Assembly (NCBI RefSeq): GCF_002564045.1
Contig: NZ_PDJK01000002.1
Coordinates: forward strand, 2,418,001 to 2,482,000
Length of the DNA stretch: 64,000 bases
Direction of reading: 5' to 3'
DNA from: Amycolatopsis sulphurea
GTDB taxonomy: Bacteria; Actinomycetota; Actinomycetes; Mycobacteriales; Pseudonocardiaceae
The notes beneath the pieces are model-generated. The model saw only the letters and a list, made by a program, of their open reading frames with translations. It was not told the DNA's origin and searched no databases. Of the stretch, positions 27,140 through 33,498 are shown piece after piece (positions within the stretch are counted from its first letter, which is position 1; the number at the start of each line of letters is the position of its first letter). A program made the translations under genes and the position numbers.

Positions 27140-27168
27140 ATTCGAACATATGTTCGTATCTGGGTCAA
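27140..27168 (-). promoter_or_regulatory. SOS (LexA) box within the promoter of the DUF5131 gene
   Basis: CGAACATATGTTCG (27143-27156) is a perfect 14-bp palindrome and fits the actinobacterial/Bacillus SOS box TCGAAC-N4-GTTCG. On the minus strand a -35 TTGACC (27168-27163) and a -10-like TCGAAT (27145-27140) are 17 bases apart with the box between and over the -10, so LexA binding would block polymerase. Confidence 0.75.
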
Positions 27169-27301
27169 GAGTGTGTAGGCTTCCAGGCAAGAATCCCTAG
27201 GGTCATGGCAGCCGATGTCGACTGCACCTGAGTGATCAGTTCTTGGGCAGTTTCGGCAACGTTGCTTGATGTGACGGCTCGACTGGCGCTGACACTAACC
27301 G

Positions 27302-28093
27302 TCAGCTGATAACTGTTGTCAGAGCGCGGTGAATCGCTAGCGAGGCTCCAACGGTCTCAGCAGAGACGGTGGTGTGCTGCGTGCCTGAGGCGTCGGTGAC
27401 GCGTGCACCGGCTTCGCGTGCAACGAGGACACCGGCTGCGGTGTCCCAGGGCTTATTGGAGAGGATGACGCATGCGTCTGTGCGTCCTTCGGCGACGAAC
27501 GTGAGGTCGAGCGCCGCCGACCCGAACATACGAACCCGTTCTACGTTCTCGGCTAAGGCTTGGGTGACGGTGAACCGGCGGCGGTTTTTCTCTGTTGCGT
27601 CTGTGCCGGTGGCGTAGTCGCCGAGTGAGACGATGGCGCGAGCGAGGCTGGCGTTGGTGCTGGCCTGGATTGGCTTGCCGTTGCAGTACGCGCCTGCTCC
27701 CTCGACTGCGGAATAGTTGAGGTCGAGGAACGGGGCGACGACGACACCGACCACGGGTTTGCTTTGGTGGACAAGGGCTAGCTGGGTCGCGCAGAGCGGT
27801 ATGCCGTGTGCGAAGTTGGACGTGCCGTCGATGGGGTCAAGCGCCCAGACCTGGGGCGTGCTCGGGTTGATTGTGCCGCAGCCTTCTTCTTCGCCAAGGA
27901 ATCCGATTTCCGGTGTGGCGCGTTCCAAGAAGGCTTGAACCTCACGTTGGATGCGGAGATCGAGGTCAGTGACAAGGTCGCGGTCCCCCTTGGCGCGAAT
28001 CTCTCCCGGGCCCTGCGTTGTCATGAGCTTGCGCCCGATCTCTACGGCTTCTTGCGCCACGGCGAGCATCGCGTCCAGGTCATCGTTCTTCAC
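27302..28093 (-). CDS. Inositol monophosphatase family protein
   Basis: 263 residues from GTG 28093, sharing GTGA with the stop of the upstream regulator gene, so the two are coupled. Metal-binding motifs are complete: GDRDLVTDLD, FLGEEEG, WALDPIDGTSNFAHG (DPIDGT) and the C-terminal KPWDTAAGVLVAREAGARVTD (WDxAAG). Family members dephosphorylate inositol phosphates, PAP or similar. The coupling with a DUF5919 regulator on an island suggests a specialised task, perhaps nucleotide or signalling-molecule turnover; this is only an inference. Confidence 0.9.
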   Translation of the reverse strand: MKNDDLDAMLAVAQEAVEIGRKLMTTQGPGEIRAKGDRDLVTDLDLRIQREVQAFLERATPEIGFLGEEEGCGTINPSTPQVWALDPIDGTSNFAHGIPLCATQLALVHQSKPVVGVVVAPFLDLNYSAVEGAGAYCNGKPIQASTNASLARAIVSLGDYATGTDATEKNRRRFTVTQALAENVERVRMFGSAALDLTFVAEGRTDACVILSNKPWDTAAGVLVAREAGARVTDASGTQHTTVSAETVGASLAIHRALTTVIS

Positions 28094-28971
28094 GCGGTGA
28101 CCTCCGTCGAACGCGCCCACATGGACTCAAAGACCTGGGCGAACGTGTCGAAGAGGCCGGCGGGCTTGCCTGTCTGCCGTTCCATGACCAGCGTCGGTGA
28201 CTCGACACCTCGCGCGTCCGGTAGGTAGGGCTGGACTACGCATGTGTCGTTGTCGATGACGGTGATGTTGAACCGCACGGGCTCGTCGTACGTACGGATC
28301 TGCAAGTTTTCCCGCGCGGAAGGGCTGAGCTTGGAATGGAGACGCTGCAAGGTCTGCATGTTGAGCGTCGTCAACGTGGTGAGCACATCCGGCGGAAGCC
28401 CTTCTTCTCGTTCGCGCGCCTTGATGTACTCCCCGGCCGGATCGAGGAACAGCGCGCGGACCGTGGTGCCGTTCTCCAGCAGGTCCATGAGCGAGCGGTC
28501 GGAGTACTGCTGGCACAGCGCGTTGAGCGACAGTCCCACAATGCTGATTGAGTCCGCGTCGTCGAACAGCCGGTGCGGCGGCATCTCGTGGCTGAACTCG
28601 GGCCGCGTGGTGAACACGGCGGTCACGTCGGCCATGCCCTCGGTACGGGCGACCGGAGGTGCGGCTGGCGCGGCGGGCTTGGTCGACGGCGGTTCGGGGA
28701 CGAAGCCGATTCCGCCGGTGTGCTCCTGGAACAGTTGCTCGGCGGTCCACTCGGGGAACATGCTCTCCAAGATTCGGCAGTGGTCGGCGTAGGGCAGGCC
28801 TCGGACGTCCCCGGAAAGCCACCGGTAGAACTGCGCCTTGCTGGGATAGCCACCTTTCAACGTATCGTCGATCTTGAGAGCGTGCTTGTCGTATTCACGG
28901 CAGAACGCGCGATGACCCTGTAGATGCCGCTGCTTCAGCAGCACTTTGAGCACGTTCGCCTTCTCGGCCAT
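28090..28971 (-). CDS. DUF5919-containing helix-turn-helix regulator
   Basis: 293 residues from ATG 28971, with AGGA 6 bases upstream; ATG 28995 is an alternative. N-terminal region AEKANVLKVLLKQRHLQ..YPSKAQFYRWLSGDVRGLPYADHCRILESMFP resembles an atypical XRE-like DNA-binding domain. The C-terminal half (SISIVGLSLNALCQQYSDRSLMDLL, VRALFLDPAGEYIKARE, CVVQPYLPDARGVESPTL) is the DUF5919 domain, which has the look of a phospholipase-D-like or ligand-sensing fold. It probably controls the coupled phosphatase gene and perhaps the divergent genes. Such pairs recur in Streptomyces genomes as I recall them. Confidence 0.82.
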   Translation of the reverse strand: MAEKANVLKVLLKQRHLQGHRAFCREYDKHALKIDDTLKGGYPSKAQFYRWLSGDVRGLPYADHCRILESMFPEWTAEQLFQEHTGGIGFVPEPPSTKPAAPAAPPVARTEGMADVTAVFTTRPEFSHEMPPHRLFDDADSISIVGLSLNALCQQYSDRSLMDLLENGTTVRALFLDPAGEYIKAREREEGLPPDVLTTLTTLNMQTLQRLHSKLSPSARENLQIRTYDEPVRFNITVIDNDTCVVQPYLPDARGVESPTLVMERQTGKPAGLFDTFAQVFESMWARSTEVTA

Positions 28972-29051
28972 TGGTCCTGCGTCGTGATCGGCCATGAGAC
29001 CACCGTAGCAGGCGGATGAGACAAAGACGAGACTCAATGATGGTCAGATGT

Positions 29052-29079
29052 TCGAGACGAGACCTCCGTGCCGTCTCGA
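29052..29079. promoter_or_regulatory. Operator-like inverted repeat in a divergent promoter region
   Basis: TCGAGACG (29052-29059) and CGTCTCGA (29072-29079) form an 8-bp perfect inverted repeat with a 12-base spacer, between the DUF5919 gene and the rightward genes. Extra GAGAC words occur nearby. Autoregulation by the DUF5919 protein is plausible. Confidence 0.45.
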
Positions 29080-29157
29080 TGAAACCCCTGCTCAGCCGAC
29101 TGTGTACCTAGCCGCCGGTAAGGCGGGCCACGTAACGGCAAAGCAGGTGAATCCAAC

Positions 29158-29618
29158 ATGGCGATCAGCAAGGGCTTTCGGTTCCCGGTCGAGTTCGATG
29201 AGGCGTTCCCGCAGGGGTTGGTGATGGTTGGCGAGGTGTCGCCGGACAACGAGTACCAGTCGCGAGAGGACCGGGCGGCGGGTCGGCCTGCTCGGCAGCG
29301 GGTCGATGAGTCGACGGGCAAGCGGAGGTGGAAGGTGACGGTCACTGACCCGAGCGAGCCGAACGCGAAGCGCGCGTCGTATGAGGTGACGTTTCTGGCT
29401 GACGTGCAGCCGGTGCCGGCGACCAGTGAGGTTCTCTGCCGGGGATGCGGCCGATCGAGATGGAGGGCCTGACGGCAGAGCCGCGCGTCGCGGGCAACGG
29501 TGAGTTCAAATACCAGTCCTATGTCTATCGCGCGACGGGCTTCAAAGCGGTCGCGAGCGGTGGCGGGTCGAAGTCGCCGCGTGCGGCGCAGGAGGAGCAG
29601 ACGGCCAAGGCTGCGTGA
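29158..29618 (+). pseudogene. Frameshifted integrative-element protein (SCO3933-like regulatory type)
   Basis: From ATG 29158 the frame reads ISKGFRFPVEFDEAFPQGLVMVGEVSP and continues to about residue 92, then changes frame by -1: the natural continuation MRPIEMEGLTAEPRVAGNGEFKYQSY through AAQEEQTAKAA ends at TGA 29618. The combined product of about 153 residues resembles small regulatory proteins carried at the head of the replication region of actinomycete integrative elements. The shift near 29440 (in GTTCTCTGCCGGGGATGCGG) would truncate it at 29472. Confidence 0.65.
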
Positions 29619-29650
29619 CGGCGCTGACGGCGACCTGACTGGGAGTCGAA

Positions 29651-30148
29651 ATGGTGACCAAGAAATCGGTGAAGGCGTGGGAGGACGCGTACCGCAAGTA
29701 CGGTGCCGCATCGGAGTTCGCGGCTCGTGCGGGCCGGGGCGACAACGGGTCGGCGACCGTCCTGGCGCACGCCTCGTGGGCCGTCGCCTCGGCCTGGCGG
29801 TCCATAGCAGCGGAGCGGAAAGACCTCGCTTGGTGGATGTTGGCCGCGATCGAGTCAGCGGCTGAGGCGTTCGAAGACCAGGCGCGCCATTGGCAACAGA
29901 AGAAAGGGCAAAACGGTGGCGTTCAACGCGACCTGGACGCCTGGCCCGGAAGCGGTGGCGGGGATGCACCTCAGTGGCCAGTCAACCGTGCCGGGTTTGG
30001 TGCTCTACCTCGACAAGGACAGCCTGGCGATCATTCCGCCGACGGATCCGGGGCAGTGGCCGGTGTTCGCGGCGTTCCTTCGTCAAGTCCGCGACGGCGC
30101 GGACCAGTTGGCGACGGTTCTCGACGTACAGGGAGGGCAGGCGCATGA
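29651..30148 (+). CDS. Hypothetical integrative-element protein, probably run on past its original stop
   Basis: ATG 29651 has GGGAG at good spacing. The first 88 residues (VTKKSVKAWEDAYRKYGAASEFAARAG through AAEAFEDQARHWQQKKGQ) look like a genuine small helical protein. The last 77 residues are Gly/Arg/Pro-rich and lie in the shadow of the next gene (GTG 29916), so the original end was probably near 29915 and has been lost by a point change or indel. No domain recognised. Confidence 0.5.
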   Translation: MVTKKSVKAWEDAYRKYGAASEFAARAGRGDNGSATVLAHASWAVASAWRSIAAERKDLAWWMLAAIESAAEAFEDQARHWQQKKGQNGGVQRDLDAWPGSGGGDAPQWPVNRAGFGALPRQGQPGDHSADGSGAVAGVRGVPSSSPRRRGPVGDGSRRTGRAGA

Positions 30149-30161
30149 AAGCCAAAGCTGA
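29916..30161 (+). CDS. Hypothetical integrative-element protein, 81 residues
   Basis: GTG 29916 gives AFNATWTPGPEAVAGMHLSG, then VPGLVLYLDKDSLAIIPPTDPGQWPVFAAFLRQVRDGADQLATVLD, a pattern of strands and a C-terminal helix common among short proteins of such elements. It overlaps the preceding frame widely and the following gene by 17 bases. No function known. Confidence 0.55.
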   Translation: MAFNATWTPGPEAVAGMHLSGQSTVPGLVLYLDKDSLAIIPPTDPGQWPVFAAFLRQVRDGADQLATVLDVQGGQAHESQS

Positions 30162-30391
30162 ACCGGCAACGCTGGAAGCCGCCCACGCCTCGGCGAGGTC
30201 GGCGCCCTGCGTCCGACGCGGCCCGCTCGGAATGGGTGGCGTTCCATCGAGCGAACGTGAGGATGTATCGGACCGCTGCGGACTTCGACCGCTGGCATCA
30301 CCACGAGGCCCTGTACTGGGTCGGCTACGAAGAGCGCCAAGTGGCCCGGTTCTCTGCTCCGGCAGAAGAGGCGAAACCTGGGCAGAAGTAG
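30145..30391 (+). pseudogene. Small HHEALYW-type element protein, frameshifted
   Basis: ATG 30145 (GGGAGG upstream) gives KAKAEPATLEAAHASARS, then the natural continuation shifts by +1 around 30210: DAARSEWVAFHRANVRMYRTAADFDRWHHHEALYWVGYEERQVARF, ending at TAG 30391. The HHHEALYW signature resembles proteins annotated as AMED_5909 family (from memory). A second, more decayed copy lies at 23060-23216 outside the island. Confidence 0.6.
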
Positions 30392-30431
30392 TCCACATTA
30401 GACGAGCAAAACTCAACAACTGTAATAAAAA

Positions 30432-30472
30432 CGCACGCTGGGACGTGTGGCGATGAAACACGTCCCCGTGCG
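30432..30472. other. Long bulged hairpin after the small element genes
   Basis: GGGACGTGT (30440-30448) pairs perfectly with ACACGTCCC (30458-30466), and CGCACG (30432-30437) with CGTGCG (30467-30472) after a 2-base bulge, so about 15 pairs close a 9-base loop. It may be a terminator or part of a replication or transfer origin of the former element. Confidence 0.45.
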
Positions 30473-30558
30473 AAATCTTTGAATCGTAAGGCGCAGAAGC
30501 GGAATCCGGCTACCAACCTCGCCGCTCCTGCGCTGTCCACAACCAGCGGAAGTGAACA

Positions 30559-30723
30559 ATGACAACGCTAAACTATGGCAGGCGTTGCGTGTCAACGGGG
30601 GTCACCCGGACGCGCTGCGGTTCCTGTAAGCGATTCGCGAAGTTGCAGCCTGGCGAGACCAAGTGCGCGGCGTGTTTGGGTGTGCTGCTGCTCGGCCTCG
30701 CCCCGGTGCGGGGTGGTCGGTGA
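30559..30723 (+). CDS. Small zinc-ribbon-like protein, 54 residues
   Basis: ATG 30559 gives a basic peptide with CGSC (residues 20-23) and CAAC (36-39), a CX2C-N12-CX2C arrangement expected for a zinc ribbon, followed by a short hydrophobic tail. Such tiny zinc-ribbon genes are common in actinomycete integrative elements. The ribosome site is weak (GCGGAAG). Moderate support only. Confidence 0.45.
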   Translation: MTTLNYGRRCVSTGVTRTRCGSCKRFAKLQPGETKCAACLGVLLLGLAPVRGGR

Positions 30724-30780
30724 TGCACATGTCGACCGGGTTTAATTGCGGCCCTTGAACTATTGGGCCTGGGCGTGTAG

Positions 30781-30951
30781 GTGCTGCATAAGATCGGTCG
30801 TGCGCTGGCGTCCGTGCTGGAGGTCTTGGCGGCTGCTGCGGTGGTGTTTGTTGCCCTGTCGTGGTTGTGCAAGGCCGTCGTCTGGGGCTGCGTCGGCCGA
30901 ACTTCGCGCAACTGTCGAAGTGGACGGAAGTCGTGGCGGACCTTGGATTGA
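30781..30951 (+). CDS. Small membrane protein fused by deletion to integrase sequence
   Basis: GTG 30781 gives LHKIGRALASVLEVLAAAAVVFVALSWLCKAVVWG, a single hydrophobic helix, then an unrelated basic tail read out of frame from the integrase gene, ending at TGA 30951. The junction at about 30885-30890 marks a deletion that removed this gene's end and the integrase's first part. Probably not functional in its original form. Confidence 0.4.
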   Translation: MLHKIGRALASVLEVLAAAAVVFVALSWLCKAVVWGCVGRTSRNCRSGRKSWRTLD

Positions 30952-31172
30952 AGGGCCTGCACTTTCACGACCTTCGGCACACGGGCAACGTGTGGGCGTC
31001 CAAGGCCGGGATGTCGACCAAGGACCTGATGGCGAGGATGGGTCACGACGACATGCGGGCCGCCCTGATCTACCAGCGGGCGACGGACGAGGCGGGCGAG
31101 CGGATCGCCGAGACGCTCATCGAAGAGCACCGGAGGGAGAAGAAAGAGCGCGGAAATGGAGCCGCCGACTGA
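30888..31172 (+). pseudogene. int: Tyrosine integrase, C-terminal fragment
   Basis: About 94 residues carry the end of a phage-type integrase: LGLKGLHFHDLRHTGNVWASKAG with the HxLRH box, then MSTKDLMARMGHDDMRAALIYQRATDEAG with the second His and the Tyr nucleophile. The arm-binding domain, core-binding domain and first catalytic Arg are missing. A complete protein would have about 380-400 residues. The fragment ends just before a hairpin and the tRNA-Gly gene, the normal place for such an integrase. Confidence 0.85.
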
Positions 31173-31199
31173 TGTTGTTGGAACAGCCCGTAGAAAGCC

Positions 31200-31237
31200 A
31201 GAAGGGGCGCCTCCCAATCTCGGGAAGCGCCCCTTCT
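31200..31237 (+). terminator. Integrase terminator hairpin
   Basis: AGAAGGGGCGCCTCCC (31200-31215) and GGGAAGCGCCCCTTCT (31222-31237) pair in 15 of 16 positions across 6 bases. It lies between the integrase stop and the tRNA gene and parallels the hairpin at 23263-23310. Confidence 0.7.
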
Positions 31238-31259
31238 GAGCTGCTAAAACAGCCATCTG

Positions 31260-31330
31260 AGCGGATGACGGGAATCGAACCCGCGTATTCAGCTTGGGAA
31301 GCTGATGTTCTACCATTGAACTACATCCGC
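31260..31330 (-). tRNA. tRNA-Gly (anticodon CCC)
   Basis: Read on the minus strand: acceptor arm GCGGATG pairs with CATCCGC, D arm GTTC..GAAC, anticodon stem TCAGC/GCTGA with loop TTCCCAA, T arm CGGGT-TCGATTC-CCG region, discriminator T. CCA is not encoded. It is intact and is the attachment site of the island to its left. Confidence 0.95.
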
Positions 31331-31403
31331 AGTGCCTTGCCAGCATACACAACCCCGCCGTCCGGCTGTCCAGTGGGCGTGGGTTGACGGTGCTGGGGCC
31401 GGT

Positions 31404-31419
31404 GACAACACTTGTTGTC
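31404..31419. promoter_or_regulatory. Perfect 16-bp palindrome upstream of the MpaB-type oxygenase gene
   Basis: GACAACA-CT-TGTTGTC lies 20 bases before the GTG start at 31440 and just before its AGGAGG. Size and spacing suit a TetR-type operator. No TetR gene is adjacent. Confidence 0.5.
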
Positions 31420-31439
31420 GGTCAGGAGGTGGGCTGACG

Positions 31440-32633
31440 GTGGACGGGCAGGTGCTGTTCCGGCAGGGCGCGTTCGGGCTGGTGGCGCGGGCGCGTGGGG
31501 GCAGCGCGCGAAAGGTGGACGAGGCGCAGATCGTGCGGCTCAGGGAGTTCGCGCAGCGGCAGGATCGGCTCGCGGATGACGTCGTCGAGTGGTTGCCGCG
31601 GGATCGGCGTGGGCGGGAGCTGGTGAACCGCGCGCTGGCTGAGGGGATCGGGCGGGTTGAGCAGGCTCCGGACGAGTTGCGGGCCTTCTTCACCCACGTC
31701 GAGGGCACGCCGTATTGGGTGGACGCGGAGCGGCTCGACCGTGGTGCGCGGGCGATCACCCGGGCGGGGCTGCTCGGGCTCTTTCCGCTTGGCGACCTGT
31801 CGCTGATGGGTGGCTACTTCGCCTCGCGGGCGACGAAATCCCTGGTCGGGACGGGGGAGATCGAGCATCGCACGGTTCACCGGCTGTTCGAGACGGCGGC
31901 GTGGTGGATCGACGTGACCACGCCGGGAGCGTTGGTCCGGCATGGCGAGGGTTACCAGGCCGCGCTGCGGATCCGGCTGGTGCACGCGCAGGTCCGGCGG
32001 GCGATGAACCGTCGCGCCGACTGGGATTACGAAAGCTGGGACCGGCCGGTCAACGAGGTCCAGTCGGCGGGCACGTTACTGCTCTTCTCCCTGGTCTACC
32101 TGGCCGGAGCGGAGCTGCTCGGGGTGCGGTATTCGGCGCAGGAGAGGGCCGACGTCCTGCACCTCTGGCGCTACGTCGGCTGGCTGGTGGGCGTGCCGGG
32201 CGAGCTGCTGCCGGCGGACGAGGACGACGCCTGGCGCCTGCTCTGGCTGCTGGCCGCGACCGAGTTCATCCCGGACGACGACACGAAACGCCTGGCCAAA
32301 GCCCTGGTGGCCAGCCACACCGCGATCGGCAACGGCCGTGGTGCGGCGGGCTGGGTGCTCGCGCAGGTGAACGTCCGGGTGCACGCCTCGATCAGCCGTC
32401 TGGTGCTGGGCCGGGCCAACGCGGACTACCTCGGGCTGCCGGACGACCCGATTGCGCAGACCGCCGTAGTGCTCGGGGCGGGTGCGAATTTCGTTGCCGA
32501 AACGGTCCGGCCGTTCGTGCCCGGTGCGACAGCTTTGCAGGAACGGCTTGGTGACCTTGGCCGTCGCCGCTATCGGCAGCGGCTGAACGAGCTGATGGGG
32601 CGGGATCGCGCACGTTCTGATCGTGCCGCTTGA
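31440..32633 (+). CDS. Oxygenase MpaB family protein (DUF2236)
   Basis: 397 residues from GTG 31440, with AGGAGG 10 bases upstream. The DUF2236/latex-clearing-protein-like core is clear: [29 protein letters not shown] type segment, [36 protein letters not shown] (haem-binding helix region), and later [29 protein letters not shown]. Members bind haem and include oxygenases acting on terpenoid side chains and polyisoprene. The substrate here is unknown. It is the first chromosomal gene after the tRNA-Gly and has a 16-bp palindrome in its leader, suggesting repressor control. Confidence 0.83.
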   Translation: MDGQVLFRQGAFGLVARARGGSARKVDEAQIVRLREFAQRQDRLADDVVEWLPRDRRGRELVNRALAEGIGRVEQAPDELRAFFTHVEGTPYWVDAERLDRGARAITRAGLLGLFPLGDLSLMGGYFASRATKSLVGTGEIEHRTVHRLFETAAWWIDVTTPGALVRHGEGYQAALRIRLVHAQVRRAMNRRADWDYESWDRPVNEVQSAGTLLLFSLVYLAGAELLGVRYSAQERADVLHLWRYVGWLVGVPGELLPADEDDAWRLLWLLAATEFIPDDDTKRLAKALVASHTAIGNGRGAAGWVLAQVNVRVHASISRLVLGRANADYLGLPDDPIAQTAVVLGAGANFVAETVRPFVPGATALQERLGDLGRRRYRQRLNELMGRDRARSDRAA

Positions 32634-32752
32634 GGTCACGTTCTGTGACGGACTGGCCCATGATCAGCTGGGTGGCGGCCGGAAGTCGCTGGGTACGGCG
32701 CCAGAGGAGGGACACCCGCGGGTTCCGGCCGGCCGCCCGATACGCTCTGTCC

Positions 32753-33334
32753 GTGCTGCTCAGTGACCGTGACCTCCGCAAAGAGCTCGACGCCGGCCGG
32801 CTCGGCATCGACCCGTTCGATTCCGGCATGGTCCAGCCTTCCAGCATCGACGTCCGGCTCGACCGGTACTTCCGGGTGTTCGACAACAGCAAGTACACCC
32901 ACATCGACCCGCAGCTGCAGCAGGACGAGCTGACCTCGCTGGTCGAGAAGGAGGGTGACGAGCCGTTCGTGCTGCACCCCGGCGAGTTCGTGCTCGGCGC
33001 CACGTTCGAGCAGGTCAGCCTGGCCGACGACCTCGCGGGCCGGCTGGAGGGCAAGTCCTCGCTCGGCCGGCTCGGGCTGCTCACGCACTCCACCGCGGGC
33101 TTCATCGACCCGGGTTTCTCCGGGCACATCACGCTCGAACTGTCGAACGTCGCGAACCTGCCGATCACGCTGTGGCCGGGGATGAAGATCGGCCAGCTGT
33201 GCATCTTCCGGCTGTCCAGCTCGGCGGAATTCCCGTACGGGTCGACCGAGGCGGGCTCCCGGTATCAGGGCCAGCGCGGGCCGACGCCGAGCCGCGCGTA
33301 CCAGAACTTCCATCGCGTGGACACCTGGCGCTAG
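32753..33334 (+). CDS. dcd: dCTP deaminase (probably also dUTPase)
   Basis: 193 residues from GTG 32753. Family blocks: [82 protein letters not shown] and [30 protein letters not shown]; the Glu in HITLEL is the general base. Length matches the mycobacterial enzyme, which is bifunctional (dCTP to dUMP). No ribosome site is seen; TACGCT lies 7 bases before the GTG as a possible -10, so the transcript may be leaderless. Confidence 0.95.
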   Translation: MLLSDRDLRKELDAGRLGIDPFDSGMVQPSSIDVRLDRYFRVFDNSKYTHIDPQLQQDELTSLVEKEGDEPFVLHPGEFVLGATFEQVSLADDLAGRLEGKSSLGRLGLLTHSTAGFIDPGFSGHITLELSNVANLPITLWPGMKIGQLCIFRLSSSAEFPYGSTEAGSRYQGQRGPTPSRAYQNFHRVDTWR

Positions 33335-33498
33335 GTCCGCTCGGGCGATTTCGGACCGTGACCGGGCGGTCCGATCGGGCTGTGATCGTCACCCACGAGT
33401 AAACCAAGCGTTGCCCCGGTCGCTCTGCGGAGTGACTTCGTCGCACGGCAGGGTAGGAAAGGATCTCCCCGTCACCGGTTCGTGTCAGGCTCGCGGGC

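Larger units (their letters stand above)
23331..31330. mobile_element. Decayed integrative element in tRNA-Gly(CCC), about 8 kb
   Basis: Bounded by a 37-bp tRNA fragment on the left and the complete tRNA-Gly on the right. Inside are a truncated tyrosine integrase next to the right att site, several small genes typical of actinomycete integrative/conjugative elements (some frameshifted), and cargo: tcmP-like, DUF5131, an inositol-phosphatase-like gene and a DUF5919 regulator. Replication (Rep) and transfer (FtsK-like Tra) genes are missing. The cargo around 24300-27100 is visibly AT-richer than the chromosome. The element cannot be self-mobile as it stands. Confidence 0.72.

Noticed and set aside
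29034..29969. 311-residue minus-strand frame opposite the element genes
   Set aside because: Arg/Pro/Ser-rich composition and recognisable element proteins on the plus strand.
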